DNA from: Chitinivibrionales bacterium | Lineage (GTDB): Bacteria > Fibrobacterota > Chitinivibrionia > Chitinivibrionales > WJKA01 | Reading direction: 5' to 3' | Assembly (NCBI GenBank): GCA_014729375.1 | Contig: WJKA01000481.1 | Span: 1 to 10,670 of the forward strand | DNA length: 10,670 bases | Shown here: piece by piece, positions 1 through 6,316 of the stretch | How the letters are laid out: each line of letters starts with the position of its first letter | Position numbering within the stretch: the first letter of the stretch is position 1 | The notes under the pieces: model-generated | Databases searched by the model: none | The model's input: the letters and a program-made list of their open reading frames with translations, nothing else | What the model was told of the DNA's origin: nothing | Translations under genes and position numbers: made by a program

Positions 1-94
1 CCTCAATACCTGTCACTGCGTTTTGAATCGCAGTCCCGGTTTGCCAGGAACTCATCTGAATCATGCCCGGCGGACAAAAGTGCAAATAATTCAT
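1..94 (-). CDS. Possible 5' end of a divergent gene leaving the left edge (unrecognised)
   Basis: An ATG on the reverse strand (92-94) opens a frame that stays open to the window edge; in-frame ATGs also lie at 62-64 and 53-55. From the last one the product begins MSSWQTGTAIQNAVTGIE. Its amphipathic 'AIQNAVTGIE' stretch loosely recalls the N-termini of flagellar rod/hook-type proteins, but this is a weak resemblance over few residues. No clear Shine-Dalgarno precedes any of the ATGs. The main support is the reverse-strand promoter at 138-166. A forward frame is also open from 1 to the TGA at 133-135 and could instead be the tail of an upstream gene, although its serine/asparagine-rich translation is not convincing. 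Confidence 0.25.
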   Translation of the reverse strand, partial: MNYLHFCPPGMIQMSSWQTGTAIQNAVTGIE

Positions 95-137
95 ACTATT
101 TTTGTCTGATTCTGGTGCATAAACCGGATTTTTGAAT

Positions 138-166
138 ATTGTATAATAATTTTCAGAGATTGCCAA
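138..166 (-). promoter_or_regulatory. Candidate sigma70-type promoter, leftward
   Basis: On the reverse strand TTGGCA (161-166) and TACAAT (138-143) are separated by exactly 17 bp, each hexamer close to consensus. Transcription would start near 131 and run leftward toward the possible partial gene at the window edge, so the region between that gene and the TRAP operon would be divergently transcribed. Motif matching only. Confidence 0.45.
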
Positions 167-242
167 GGTGTACAATGCTGACAGCAATAGATGATTTTTT
201 TGACATTTCTTTCGGCCTTATCGATTTTTTAGAATACCGGAC

Positions 243-272
243 TTGAGCCCTTCGTAATTAGTTTTGTACTAT
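243..272 (+). promoter_or_regulatory. Weak candidate promoter for the TRAP operon
   Basis: TTGAGC (243-248) and TACTAT (267-272) are 18 bp apart just upstream of the TatT gene. If used, the transcript would begin within a few bases of the ATG at 281, giving an almost leaderless mRNA. That would match the lack of a good ribosome binding site before that ATG. A better -35 (TTGACA, 200-205) has no convincing -10 at the usual spacing. Confidence 0.25.
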
Positions 273-280
273 AAAGAATT

Positions 281-1216
281 ATGATTTTTAACCGGACATT
301 AAAATCACCTACACTTCCACTGCTGTGTACGCTGTTTTTATTCTCAGGCTGTTCAATTAAGAAAATTGCCGTAAATTCGGTGGCCAACGCTCTTTCCGGT
401 GAAGGCGGGGGTACGGTATTTACCGGCGACAACGATCCGCAGCTTATTGCTGATGCACTCCCGTTTGCTCTGAAAATGTACGAATCTCTTCTTGAGCAAA
501 CCCCCAAGCATCCCGGGCTGCTGCTTGCAACCGGCAAAGCCTTCTCAATGTATGCATATGCGTTTGTACAATGGCCCGCGGAGAAGCTGCCCGATGAGAA
601 AATAGACAAGCAGAAAAAAATGAAAGAACGGGCGAAAAAACTGTTTATCAGGGGACGTGACTATATTCTTCAGGGACTCGAGGTCGGCCATCCCGGGTTC
701 AGAGAGACGCTCCGCCGGTCGACCGATTCGGCGCTTGCAATGACCACCGAATCAGATACCTCGTTTTTATACTGGGCTGGAGCATCCTGGATGGGCGCCT
801 TGACAACAGACAAGTTCAATCTCGGCCTGCTTATGAGCATGCCCAGGGCTGTTGCACTGGTCAGAAAATGCATGGAATACAACGACTCGTTCGGCGAAGG
901 TTCCTGCCATGAATTTTTTATTTCTTATTATGGAAGTATTCCGGAATCCATGGGCGGCAGTGAACAAAAGGCGCGGGAGCATTTCCAGAAAGCCGTCGCC
1001 ATTTCCGGCAACAGCAAAGCATCGCCCTATATGGCTCTGGCAACGACAGTCTGTATCAAACACCAGTATAAAGATGAGTTTATAGAATTGCTTAATAAAG
1101 TCATATCAATCGATGTCGACCGGTATCCGCACAACCGGCTGCTGAATATCATCAGTCAGAAGAAAGCCGAATGGATGCTGGCCAATATCGATAATTTCTT
1201 CCTTTCAGAACAATAA
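281..1216 (+). CDS. tatT: TatT-family TRAP transporter-associated lipoprotein
   Basis: The 311-residue product starts with a lipoprotein signal peptide: charged start, hydrophobic stretch 11-22, and a lipobox LFSGC with the lipidated cysteine at 24. Serine follows that cysteine, which does not suggest inner-membrane retention. The rest is predicted helical and hydrophilic. It matches what I recall of TatT (T. pallidum Tp0956), a TPR-like helical lipoprotein that trimerises and docks a TRAP binding protein, including the early stretch 'ALSGEGGG', the 'LPFALKMYESLLEQTPKHPGL' helical pair around residues 66-85, and 'GxxYILQGLEVGHPGF'. It is first in the operon, followed 20 nt later by dctP, the TatT-TatP-permease order of the spirochaete system. 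The role is inferred: a periplasmic partner delivering or concentrating the ligand of the TRAP transporter. The ATG at 281 is chosen because it gives a complete signal peptide; its Shine-Dalgarno is weak. Confidence 0.85.
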   Translation: MIFNRTLKSPTLPLLCTLFLFSGCSIKKIAVNSVANALSGEGGGTVFTGDNDPQLIADALPFALKMYESLLEQTPKHPGLLLATGKAFSMYAYAFVQWPAEKLPDEKIDKQKKMKERAKKLFIRGRDYILQGLEVGHPGFRETLRRSTDSALAMTTESDTSFLYWAGASWMGALTTDKFNLGLLMSMPRAVALVRKCMEYNDSFGEGSCHEFFISYYGSIPESMGGSEQKAREHFQKAVAISGNSKASPYMALATTVCIKHQYKDEFIELLNKVISIDVDRYPHNRLLNIISQKKAEWMLANIDNFFLSEQ

Positions 1217-1236
1217 AACTCCGGGGAGTACTCATA

Positions 1237-2232
1237 ATGCAGGCAATAATACGGACTGGATTTCTCATGATGATGGTTGCGGCTTGTTCTGTTTTTCCGG
1301 TGACAATCAAGCTTGGAAGTCTTGCACCTGAGGGCTCTCCCTGGGACAACGGACTCCGGAAAATCAATGCTGAATGGACAAAAATATCCGGTGGCAGGGT
1401 GAAACTGAAAATTTATCCCGGCGGCATTGCCGGGGATGAGGAGGACATGATTCGCAAGATGCGAATCGGTCAGCTTAATGCAGCGGGCATAACCGGCATC
1501 GGCTTATGCAGAATTCATCCATTGATTCTCAATATTCAGGCACCCATGCTTATCCGCACAAACGATCAGCTTGATTATGTTCTTGAAAAAATGAAAGCGG
1601 AATTTGAAAAAGGGCTGGAAAAACGTGGATTTGTTGTCGTGCTCTGGAACAAAGTCGGATGGGTGCACTTTTTTTCAAAGAAGCCGGTCGTTTACCCGGA
1701 GGACCTCCGCAAGCAAAAGCTCTTTGTCGTGGCGGGTGATGCCGACGGGGTGCAGGCCTGGAAAGAAATGGGATTTCATCCGGTGCCCCTGGCAGTAACC
1801 GACCTGATGTCATCACTTCAGAGCGGCATGGTTGAAGCCTTTACGACAACAGCGCTCTCAGCAGCATCATACCAGTGGTTCGGTCTGGCACAGAATATGT
1901 GCGAGCTCAACTGGGCGCCGCTTATCGGCGGTGTTGTTATTTCCCGGCGGACCTGGAAAAAAGTCCCGGAAGAGCTTCGCCCGAAACTCATTGATGCTGC
2001 AAGAAAAATTGGAAAATCCATGGAGCAGGAAATCGCCGGTGCGGACCAGGAAGCGATTGCCATTATGAAAAAGCATGGCCTTGTTATCCATCCTGTACCC
2101 GATGATGCGGTCCGGAAATGGAAAGAAGTGGTCGATAAGGGCACGAAAAAAGTTTTCGGCAAATCGCTTGACAAAGAAACCTACACCAGGATACAGGCCT
2201 TAATCCGGGAGCATGAAAAGGAGGCGGACTAG
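1237..2232 (+). CDS. dctP: TRAP transporter substrate-binding protein (DctP/TatP type)
   Basis: A periplasmic binding protein of 331 residues, normal for the DctP family. A cleavable signal peptide covers about residues 1-22. The mature part opens with the family hallmark 'IKLGSLAPEGSPW' (24-36) and contains 'LKIYPGGIAGDEEDMIRKMRIGQL' like features around 57-80, then 'YPEDLR' (153-158) leading into the ligand site. At the position where most DctP proteins have the carboxylate-binding arginine (the K-[IL]-R-V motif) this protein has KLFV, with Phe163. This suggests an unusual, perhaps non-carboxylate or more hydrophobic ligand, in line with proposals for the T. pallidum TatT/TatP system. A strong ribosome binding site (GGGGAG, ending about 7 nt before the ATG) supports the start. 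The gene lies 20 nt after tatT and 60 nt before the permease, so it is probably cotranscribed. The substrate cannot be named. Confidence 0.9.
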   Translation: MQAIIRTGFLMMMVAACSVFPVTIKLGSLAPEGSPWDNGLRKINAEWTKISGGRVKLKIYPGGIAGDEEDMIRKMRIGQLNAAGITGIGLCRIHPLILNIQAPMLIRTNDQLDYVLEKMKAEFEKGLEKRGFVVVLWNKVGWVHFFSKKPVVYPEDLRKQKLFVVAGDADGVQAWKEMGFHPVPLAVTDLMSSLQSGMVEAFTTTALSAASYQWFGLAQNMCELNWAPLIGGVVISRRTWKKVPEELRPKLIDAARKIGKSMEQEIAGADQEAIAIMKKHGLVIHPVPDDAVRKWKEVVDKGTKKVFGKSLDKETYTRIQALIREHEKEAD

Positions 2233-2292
2233 CATTCTCAGCGAGCCGAAAAACAATGCAGAAAAAAGCACCCGGTGCGCAAAGGCGCTGCT

Positions 2293-4104
2293 ATGAAAAA
2301 ACTACTTTCCAGAATTACCTCTTTTTTATGCACGGCCGAAAGCGCGATTATCGCGCTGGTGCTCATGCTCATTGCATTGTTCCCCACCCTTGAAGTGCTT
2401 TTGCGTACTGCAAAAAGCGGTATCCACGGCTCATCGGAATATATCCAGCACCTCGTCCTCTGGATTGCATTCGGTGGCGCAATGATTACCTCCCGGCAGG
2501 AAAAGCATCTTGCCGTATCCGCCGCGATTAATTCGATCCCCGTTCCTGCAAAAACAATTATACAAAGTATAACCTCGTCAATTTCCGCAGCAGTCTGCAC
2601 AAACCTTGCTTTCAGCGCGTTCCACCTTGTCAATATTGGCTTCGGCCCGGAACAGAAAGCGGGTATTTTTCCCATCCAGCCGGTGCTGTATATCATGCCC
2701 CTGGGGTTCGGCATAATGGCTGCACGATTTATCACGCATGCGCCGAAAGGAATTGTGCATAAATGCATAGCAGCATCGGGAACCGGTATCGCGGCACTGT
2801 TTGCATTTGCTTTACAGGGCGCAATAAGCCGGCTGATCTGGCCGTGCTCGGTTGTGATGATTATCGGGGCATTCCTCGGCACGCCGATCTTTGTCGTGCT
2901 GGGCGGCATGGCTGCGCTCCTGTTTTTCAATTCCGGCGGTACGATAGCGGTTATTCCCAATGAAGCCTATACCATGCTGACCGGCCCGATTATTCCGACA
3001 ATCCCGCTTTTTACGCTCGCAGGTTTTATTCTTTCCGAAAGCAGGGCCGGAGAACGGCTTGTCACGCTGTTTAATATGGCGTTCGGATGGCTTCCCGGTG
3101 GCCTGGCAATAATGGCGACGGTTGTCTGTGCTTTTTTTACCACCTTTACCGGTGCATCGGGAGTCACTATCCTGGCGCTCGGAGGTCTTCTTTCATACGT
3201 GCTGATTAAGGGCGGATACACCAAAAATTTCTCATCCGGCCTGTTGTCCGCTTCGGGAAGTATCGGACTGCTGTTCCCGCCAAGTCTGCCGATTATTCTC
3301 TACGGAGTTGTCTCCCATGTCAATATCAAGCATATGTTTATCGGCGGCATTATTCCGGGAACACTAATGGTAATTGCAGTTGCCGCTCTCGGGATCGGAA
3401 ACGCCATGAAAAGCAACGCCAAGCGGTCAACATTTGACATCAAAGAAATCGTATCCGCGTTTCTCGGCGCAATCTGGGAAATACTCCTGCCGGTCATTAT
3501 CATATTTCTTTTCTTTCGCGGAATTACCACCCTGGTCGAAACAGGTGCAATTGCAGTGGTTTACGCACTGATTATCGAAGTTTTTGTTCATAAAGACATT
3601 CATATCAAAAATGTATGGGCCATTTTTCTCAAATGTATTCCCCTTATCGGCGGGGTGTTGATAATTCTTGCCGTTGCCAATGGACTTTCCTATTTCATTG
3701 TCGATGCCGAAATTCCCATGCACCTTGCCGCATGGTGTAAAGAAAATATTCACTCTAAATATGTATTTCTTATTCTACTGAATATCGGGCTCCTGATCAC
3801 CGGATGCTTTATGGATATTTTTTCCGCAATCATGGTGGTTGTCCCGCTTATTATTCCTCTTGCTCAGGCTTATGGAATCCACCCGGTCCATCTGGGGATT
3901 ATCTTTCTGGCCAACCTCGAGCTGGGATATATGACTCCCCCTGTCGGCCTCAACCTGTTTCTCTCCTCCTACCGGTTTAACGAGCCGCTGACAAAAATCT
4001 ACAGGGACGTTATCCCGTTTCTTATTGCCCTGCTTGTTGCCGTGTTGCTAATCACGTATGTCCCCTGGCTCACCCTGGGTTTGCTGAATGCAATTACTCC
4101 CTGA
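2293..4104 (+). CDS. dctM: TRAP transporter fused permease, DctQ-DctM
   Basis: A 603-residue polytopic membrane protein joining the small subunit (Q, about residues 1-185, four helices) and the large subunit (M, about 190-603). Q shows the family segment 'EYIQHLVLWIAFGGA' followed by the basic RQEKH. M shows its conserved loops: FTGASG (285-290), GLLFPPSLP (325-333) and ELGYMTPPVGLN (543-554), the elements that form the sodium and substrate path in TRAP permeases. It would use the sodium gradient to import the ligand delivered by the binding protein. The ATG at 2293 is preferred over an in-frame GTG at 2275, because AAGG sits about 7 nt before 2293 and nothing similar precedes the GTG. The stop is TGA and no terminator-like hairpin follows. 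QM fusions are common in the SiaQM type and here complete the transporter with the two upstream genes. Confidence 0.93.
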   Translation: MKKLLSRITSFLCTAESAIIALVLMLIALFPTLEVLLRTAKSGIHGSSEYIQHLVLWIAFGGAMITSRQEKHLAVSAAINSIPVPAKTIIQSITSSISAAVCTNLAFSAFHLVNIGFGPEQKAGIFPIQPVLYIMPLGFGIMAARFITHAPKGIVHKCIAASGTGIAALFAFALQGAISRLIWPCSVVMIIGAFLGTPIFVVLGGMAALLFFNSGGTIAVIPNEAYTMLTGPIIPTIPLFTLAGFILSESRAGERLVTLFNMAFGWLPGGLAIMATVVCAFFTTFTGASGVTILALGGLLSYVLIKGGYTKNFSSGLLSASGSIGLLFPPSLPIILYGVVSHVNIKHMFIGGIIPGTLMVIAVAALGIGNAMKSNAKRSTFDIKEIVSAFLGAIWEILLPVIIIFLFFRGITTLVETGAIAVVYALIIEVFVHKDIHIKNVWAIFLKCIPLIGGVLIILAVANGLSYFIVDAEIPMHLAAWCKENIHSKYVFLILLNIGLLITGCFMDIFSAIMVVVPLIIPLAQAYGIHPVHLGIIFLANLELGYMTPPVGLNLFLSSYRFNEPLTKIYRDVIPFLIALLVAVLLITYVPWLTLGLLNAITP

Positions 4105-4125
4105 AGCATGCTCTCGAAAAAAACA

Positions 4126-4154
4126 TTGACACATGCCTAAATATCGGGTATAAT
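4126..4154 (+). promoter_or_regulatory. Perfect consensus sigma70-type promoter
   Basis: TTGACA (4126-4131) and TATAAT (4149-4154) are both exact consensus hexamers with an exact 17-bp spacer. Transcription should start near 4161, about 244 nt upstream of the ATG at 4405. It lies just after the stop of dctM and would make the downstream exported-protein gene an independent, potentially very strong unit. Such an ideal promoter usually needs a repressor or leader control, and the palindrome starting at the predicted +1 is a candidate site. Confidence 0.8.
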
Positions 4155-4160
4155 TAATAC

Positions 4161-4194
4161 CTGTTTAAAATTGACTTTCATCAATTTTAAACAG
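4161..4194. repeat. Perfect 14-bp inverted repeat at the predicted transcription start
   Basis: CTGTTTAAAATTGA (4161-4174) and its exact reverse complement TCAATTTTAAACAG (4181-4194) flank a 6-nt spacer CTTTCA. It starts 7 nt after the -10 hexamer. As DNA it could be an operator covering +1; as RNA it would be a 5'-terminal stem-loop of 14 bp. No U-run follows on either strand, so it is not a typical intrinsic terminator for dctM. Confidence 0.8.
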
Positions 4195-4196
4195 AG

Positions 4197-4300
4197 TAGT
4201 GAAATGTCCGCCTTGGCTTGCAGGCTTAAACCTTCGTCTTCAAGTTGAGCCTATGCAGAGCGCTTCGGCTTCACTAGTCGGCTCTACAAGTCGGCGTGAC
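4197..4300 (+). other. Compact branched structured element, possible leader RNA or dispersed repeat
   Basis: This non-coding stretch can fold as a three-way junction. The closing stem pairs GTC-CGCC (4206-4212) with GGCG-(T)-GAC (4293-4300) and CTTG (4217-4220) with CAAG (4287-4290). One arm pairs AGGCTTAA (4222-4229) with TTGAGCCT (4245-4252), with one G-U pair and an extra CTT/AAG. A second arm pairs AGAGC (4257-4261) with GCTCT (4281-4285). A competing helix joins TAGTGAA (4197-4203) to TTCACTA (4270-4276). AGTCGGC also occurs twice (4276-4282 and 4290-4296). I recognise no riboswitch or RNA family. A genome-dispersed palindromic repeat is equally possible. Confidence 0.45.
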
Positions 4301-4302
4301 AG

Positions 4303-4376
4303 GGTGGAGTAATGCTTTTGTGTAACCTTTATTTTATCAGACACTTACAACAAAAGTTCATTACTCCGATACTCCA
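4303..4376 (+). other. Leader hairpin with two competing 3' arms
   Basis: GGAGTAATG (4306-4314) pairs with CATTACTCC (4359-4367), CTTTTGT (4315-4321) with ACAAAAG (4350-4356), and GTAA (4322-4325) with TTAC (4345-4348), giving a long near-continuous hairpin. The same 5' arm can instead pair as TGGAGTA (4305-4311) with TACTCCA (4370-4376). The CTCC segments in either 3' arm could also pair with the GGAG of the ribosome binding site at 4394-4397. The layout suggests alternative leader structures controlling translation, but the last pairing is short and is inference. Confidence 0.5.
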
Positions 4377-4390
4377 TCACACCATTCAGA

Positions 4391-4397
4391 AAAGGAG
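4391..4397 (+). promoter_or_regulatory. Ribosome binding site fixing the start at 4405
   Basis: AAAGGAG lies 7 nt before the ATG at 4405. That ATG also begins a textbook signal peptide, so it is preferred over the in-frame ATG at 4312, which lies inside the leader hairpin and has no comparable site. Confidence 0.85.
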
Positions 4398-4404
4398 CAT
4401 ACCG

Positions 4405-5886
4405 ATGAAACACCTTCTGTTTGTTTGCCTTTCCGCAGCAGTCAGTCTCAGCACCGCGTGGGACCTGGTTGAAAAAAACAACCATATCACGGATATTCCG
4501 ACTGTTGAAGATTTCATGCCGCTGAATGTAACAAGCGTTCAGAACACGCTCCACGAAATCCTGTATCCGCCGGATGATCCCCAATGCAGTTTCCGATGAC
4601 TTATCTACACCGGGATAGGTCTATCCCAGGATAACACGGATACACTGGTAATCCAGGTGTTTCTTCCCGACGTCGCGGTACTGTACTGCTCTGCATATGA
4701 CAACGAATGGCATATCCTTGATGTAAAGGCGCCGCTCAAATGGGATGATGAAGGCCGGATATACGAGCATCCCACGGCATATTCCGACAGCGCTGGCGAA
4801 TATATCCAGAGCATTTCATACAACCGGAGTGTCCGGCAATGGACCTACAATCTCAATCCGAATGCAGATACAGGAGTCTCGCTGGAGATTTTTTCCTATC
4901 CCCGGGGTGTTCCGCTCTGGATGGGAAAGCCCGAGGGGCCGTACACCATTTACGGTGCGTGTGAAGATAAGGAGGACCTGGTTGTCTGGGGCGGTTTTTT
5001 TGAGGTCGGCTATTTTTCGGCGCAATTTTCCGACGGTGATACGTCGCACACGTTTCTGGGCGGTTTTTTATGGGACCGCGCATATCACCGGGTTTATTTC
5101 AATGATTCGGCCGCAGGCACCGGTGCCGAGGACGGCATTGTTCCGACCTATTCCTATATCGGCATCCAGCAGGAAGACGTTGTTCTGATGCTGGCGCAGA
5201 ATGAAAAGCCACCGGGATGCACGGTCACGCCACCGGTCCCGTTTCTTCACCAGGGGAGAATCAATTTTCCGCTCAAAGATGAAAGTTATCTTTTTGATGA
5301 TTTTTCTTTTGTTGATGTTGAATATGTAGACACACTGGGACTTCAGCCGAGCAAGCAGCATATCGAGGGGACCTATGACTCGGGTGAAGTGTATCTTGAT
5401 GGCCAGGTATTCAAGTTCTGGCCGCCGGCATGGTGGCGATTTCCAGGAACCTACTGGGACAGCACTACCCAGTTCTCGTGGGGACGTGCTTACTATGTCT
5501 GGAACGGGCATGTCACCTACGGTGATGATACTATCCAAGTGGTCAATGCATTCGGCGGCGGAGAATATACCCGGCATGAGCGGGACGATATCCACGTTAA
5601 TCATGCCTGCCGAAGCAGCAATCGCGCCGGAATAGTAATCTCAACCGGCCATGATCCTGCTTCAGGGATAATACATCTTGAATATTCACTCTGGCGAGCA
5701 TCACCGGCAACAGTAGCCTTGTACACTGCATCGGGCAATACTGTGAAAAGCGCAGCATTTTCCGTACAAAAAGCAGGCACACACCGGCATCAATTTGACG
5801 CGAAGTCGCTTGCGCAAGGTATGTACATTGCAAACGTGACAACGGAAACCGGTATTAATACCGCCCGGATTGTTGTAACTCGATAA
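4405..5886 (+). CDS. Exported protein with T9SS-type C-terminal domain and in-frame TGA (candidate selenoprotein; otherwise nonsense-disrupted)
   Basis: One reading frame runs from the ATG at 4405 to the TAA at 5884-5886, broken only by TGA at codon 65 (4597-4599). Read through, it gives 493 residues. Residues 1-18 are a Sec signal peptide (hydrophobic core LLFVCLSAAVSL, cleavage likely after STA). The central part (about 85-420) is rich in aromatic residues, Gly and Asp and looks like beta-strand; I do not recognise the family. The last 67 residues or so (YSLWRASPATVALY ... DAKSLAQGMYIANV ... ARIVVTR) resemble a T9SS type A sorting domain, implying surface export or release. The piece after the TGA has no ribosome binding site or signal peptide of its own, so it is not a separate gene. 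A SECIS-like hairpin follows the TGA, so codon 65 may be selenocysteine in the context CSFR-U-LIYTG (Cys61-x3-Sec65). The alternatives are a nonsense mutation or a sequencing error, for example TGG to TGA. The 3' end overlaps convergent tsaE by 32 bp. Confidence 0.75.
4597..4630 (+). promoter_or_regulatory. Candidate bacterial SECIS element for the TGA at 4597-4599
   Basis: Directly after the in-frame TGA, GGGAT (4612-4616) pairs with ATCCC (4623-4627) around a six-base loop AGGTCT (4617-4622). C4610-C4611 can add pairs with G4629-G4630 across a bulged A4628. The loop starts 17 nt after the TGA. From memory, the E. coli fdhF SECIS has the same loop AGGUCU at the same distance, with SelB contacting G23 and U24; counting the T of the TGA as 1, positions 23 and 24 here are also G and T. 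The difference is that the bulged U17 of E. coli is absent: position 17 here is a paired G. Bacterial SECIS elements vary, so this does not exclude function. Confidence 0.55.
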
Positions 5887-6307
5887 TACGTGAAGGGCTT
5901 TGTGGCACTGCTGTGGCTTTTTCCGGCCTACTCAGGCTGAACCGGATTGTTTTGGCGCGAGCTGGAATAACTCCGGGAAATTTATCCGCCCATTCGATCA
6001 GGCAGACCCCGTCGGAATCGATATAATCCGCAAAACCAATCTCAATGAGTTCATCAGAATGTGACAGCCGATAAAAATCAAAATGGTAGATTGGAAATAA
6101 CGGCGCTTCATATATTTTAAGAATTGTAAATGACGGGCTTTGCACCCGTGCATCTGGACTGCAGCATGCTGCGAATCCCCGCACGAATTCTGTTTTTCCC
6201 GCGCCCAGTTCTCCGATAAGCGCAAAAATATCTCCCGGTTGCGTTTCCTTTGCCTCGGCCGCGCCGATAGACCGGGTCTCTTCTACTGAACGGCTGGTTA
6301 CATGCAT
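5855..6307 (-). CDS. tsaE: tRNA threonylcarbamoyladenosine biosynthesis ATPase TsaE
   Basis: A 150-residue protein of the usual TsaE length. It has the Walker A loop GELGAGKT (32-39), the 'SPSFTILKIYE' segment (57-67), HFDFYRL (75-81) and the C-terminal EWADKFPGVIP (105-115), all diagnostic. TsaE is the ATPase that works with TsaB and TsaD to make t6A37 on ANN-decoding tRNAs. It is the last gene of the leftward operon, starting 9 nt after the porX stop, with only a weak Shine-Dalgarno, so translation may depend on reinitiation. Its final 11 codons overlap the end of the convergent exported-protein gene by 32 bp, leaving no room for a terminator between them. As far as I recall, tsaE beside a PglZ-domain response regulator is also seen in Bacteroidota. 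Confidence 0.95.
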   Translation of the reverse strand: MHVTSRSVEETRSIGAAEAKETQPGDIFALIGELGAGKTEFVRGFAACCSPDARVQSPSFTILKIYEAPLFPIYHFDFYRLSHSDELIEIGFADYIDSDGVCLIEWADKFPGVIPARAKTIRFSLSRPEKATAVPQSPSRIIELQQSGRY

Positions 6308-6316
6308 ACGACTTTT

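Noticed and set aside
2238..2960. Long reverse-strand open frame of 240 codons
   Set aside because: It lies antisense within the well-supported DctQM permease, and its translation has no recognisable features.
4161..4194. Intrinsic terminator of the TRAP operon
   Set aside because: The stem is AT-rich, no T-run follows, and it sits just downstream of a consensus promoter.
4228..4252. Possible tRNA-Sec (selC) because of a CTTCAAG anticodon-like loop
   Set aside because: The flanking bases do not form an anticodon stem and there is no T-arm GTTCRA or CCA end, so it does not fold as a tRNA.
4222..4252. Integron attC-like site (GTTGAGC with GCTTAAAC)
   Set aside because: The R'' box does not fit (one extra A), the palindrome is too short for attC, and no integrase or cassette array is visible.
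4597..4599. Alternative genetic code with TGA read as Trp or Gly throughout
   Set aside because: The fused permease, porX and the kinase all end at TGA in the expected places, the kinase stop overlaps the next start, and Trp is encoded by TGG. TGA is therefore a normal stop here.
5068..5604. Reverse-strand open frame of 178 codons
   Set aside because: It is antisense to the exported-protein gene, whose forward frame continues with coherent protein features, and it has no start signal.
4657..5886. A separate gene beginning with GTG after the internal TGA
   Set aside because: It is in the same frame as the upstream part, the GTG has no ribosome binding site, and it would lack a signal peptide despite a sorting domain at its C-terminus.
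5887..5935. Hairpin-like GTGGC repeats as a terminator after the exported-protein gene
   Set aside because: The repeats are direct (GTGGCACTGCTGTGGC), give only an imperfect stem, and lie within tsaE coding sequence.
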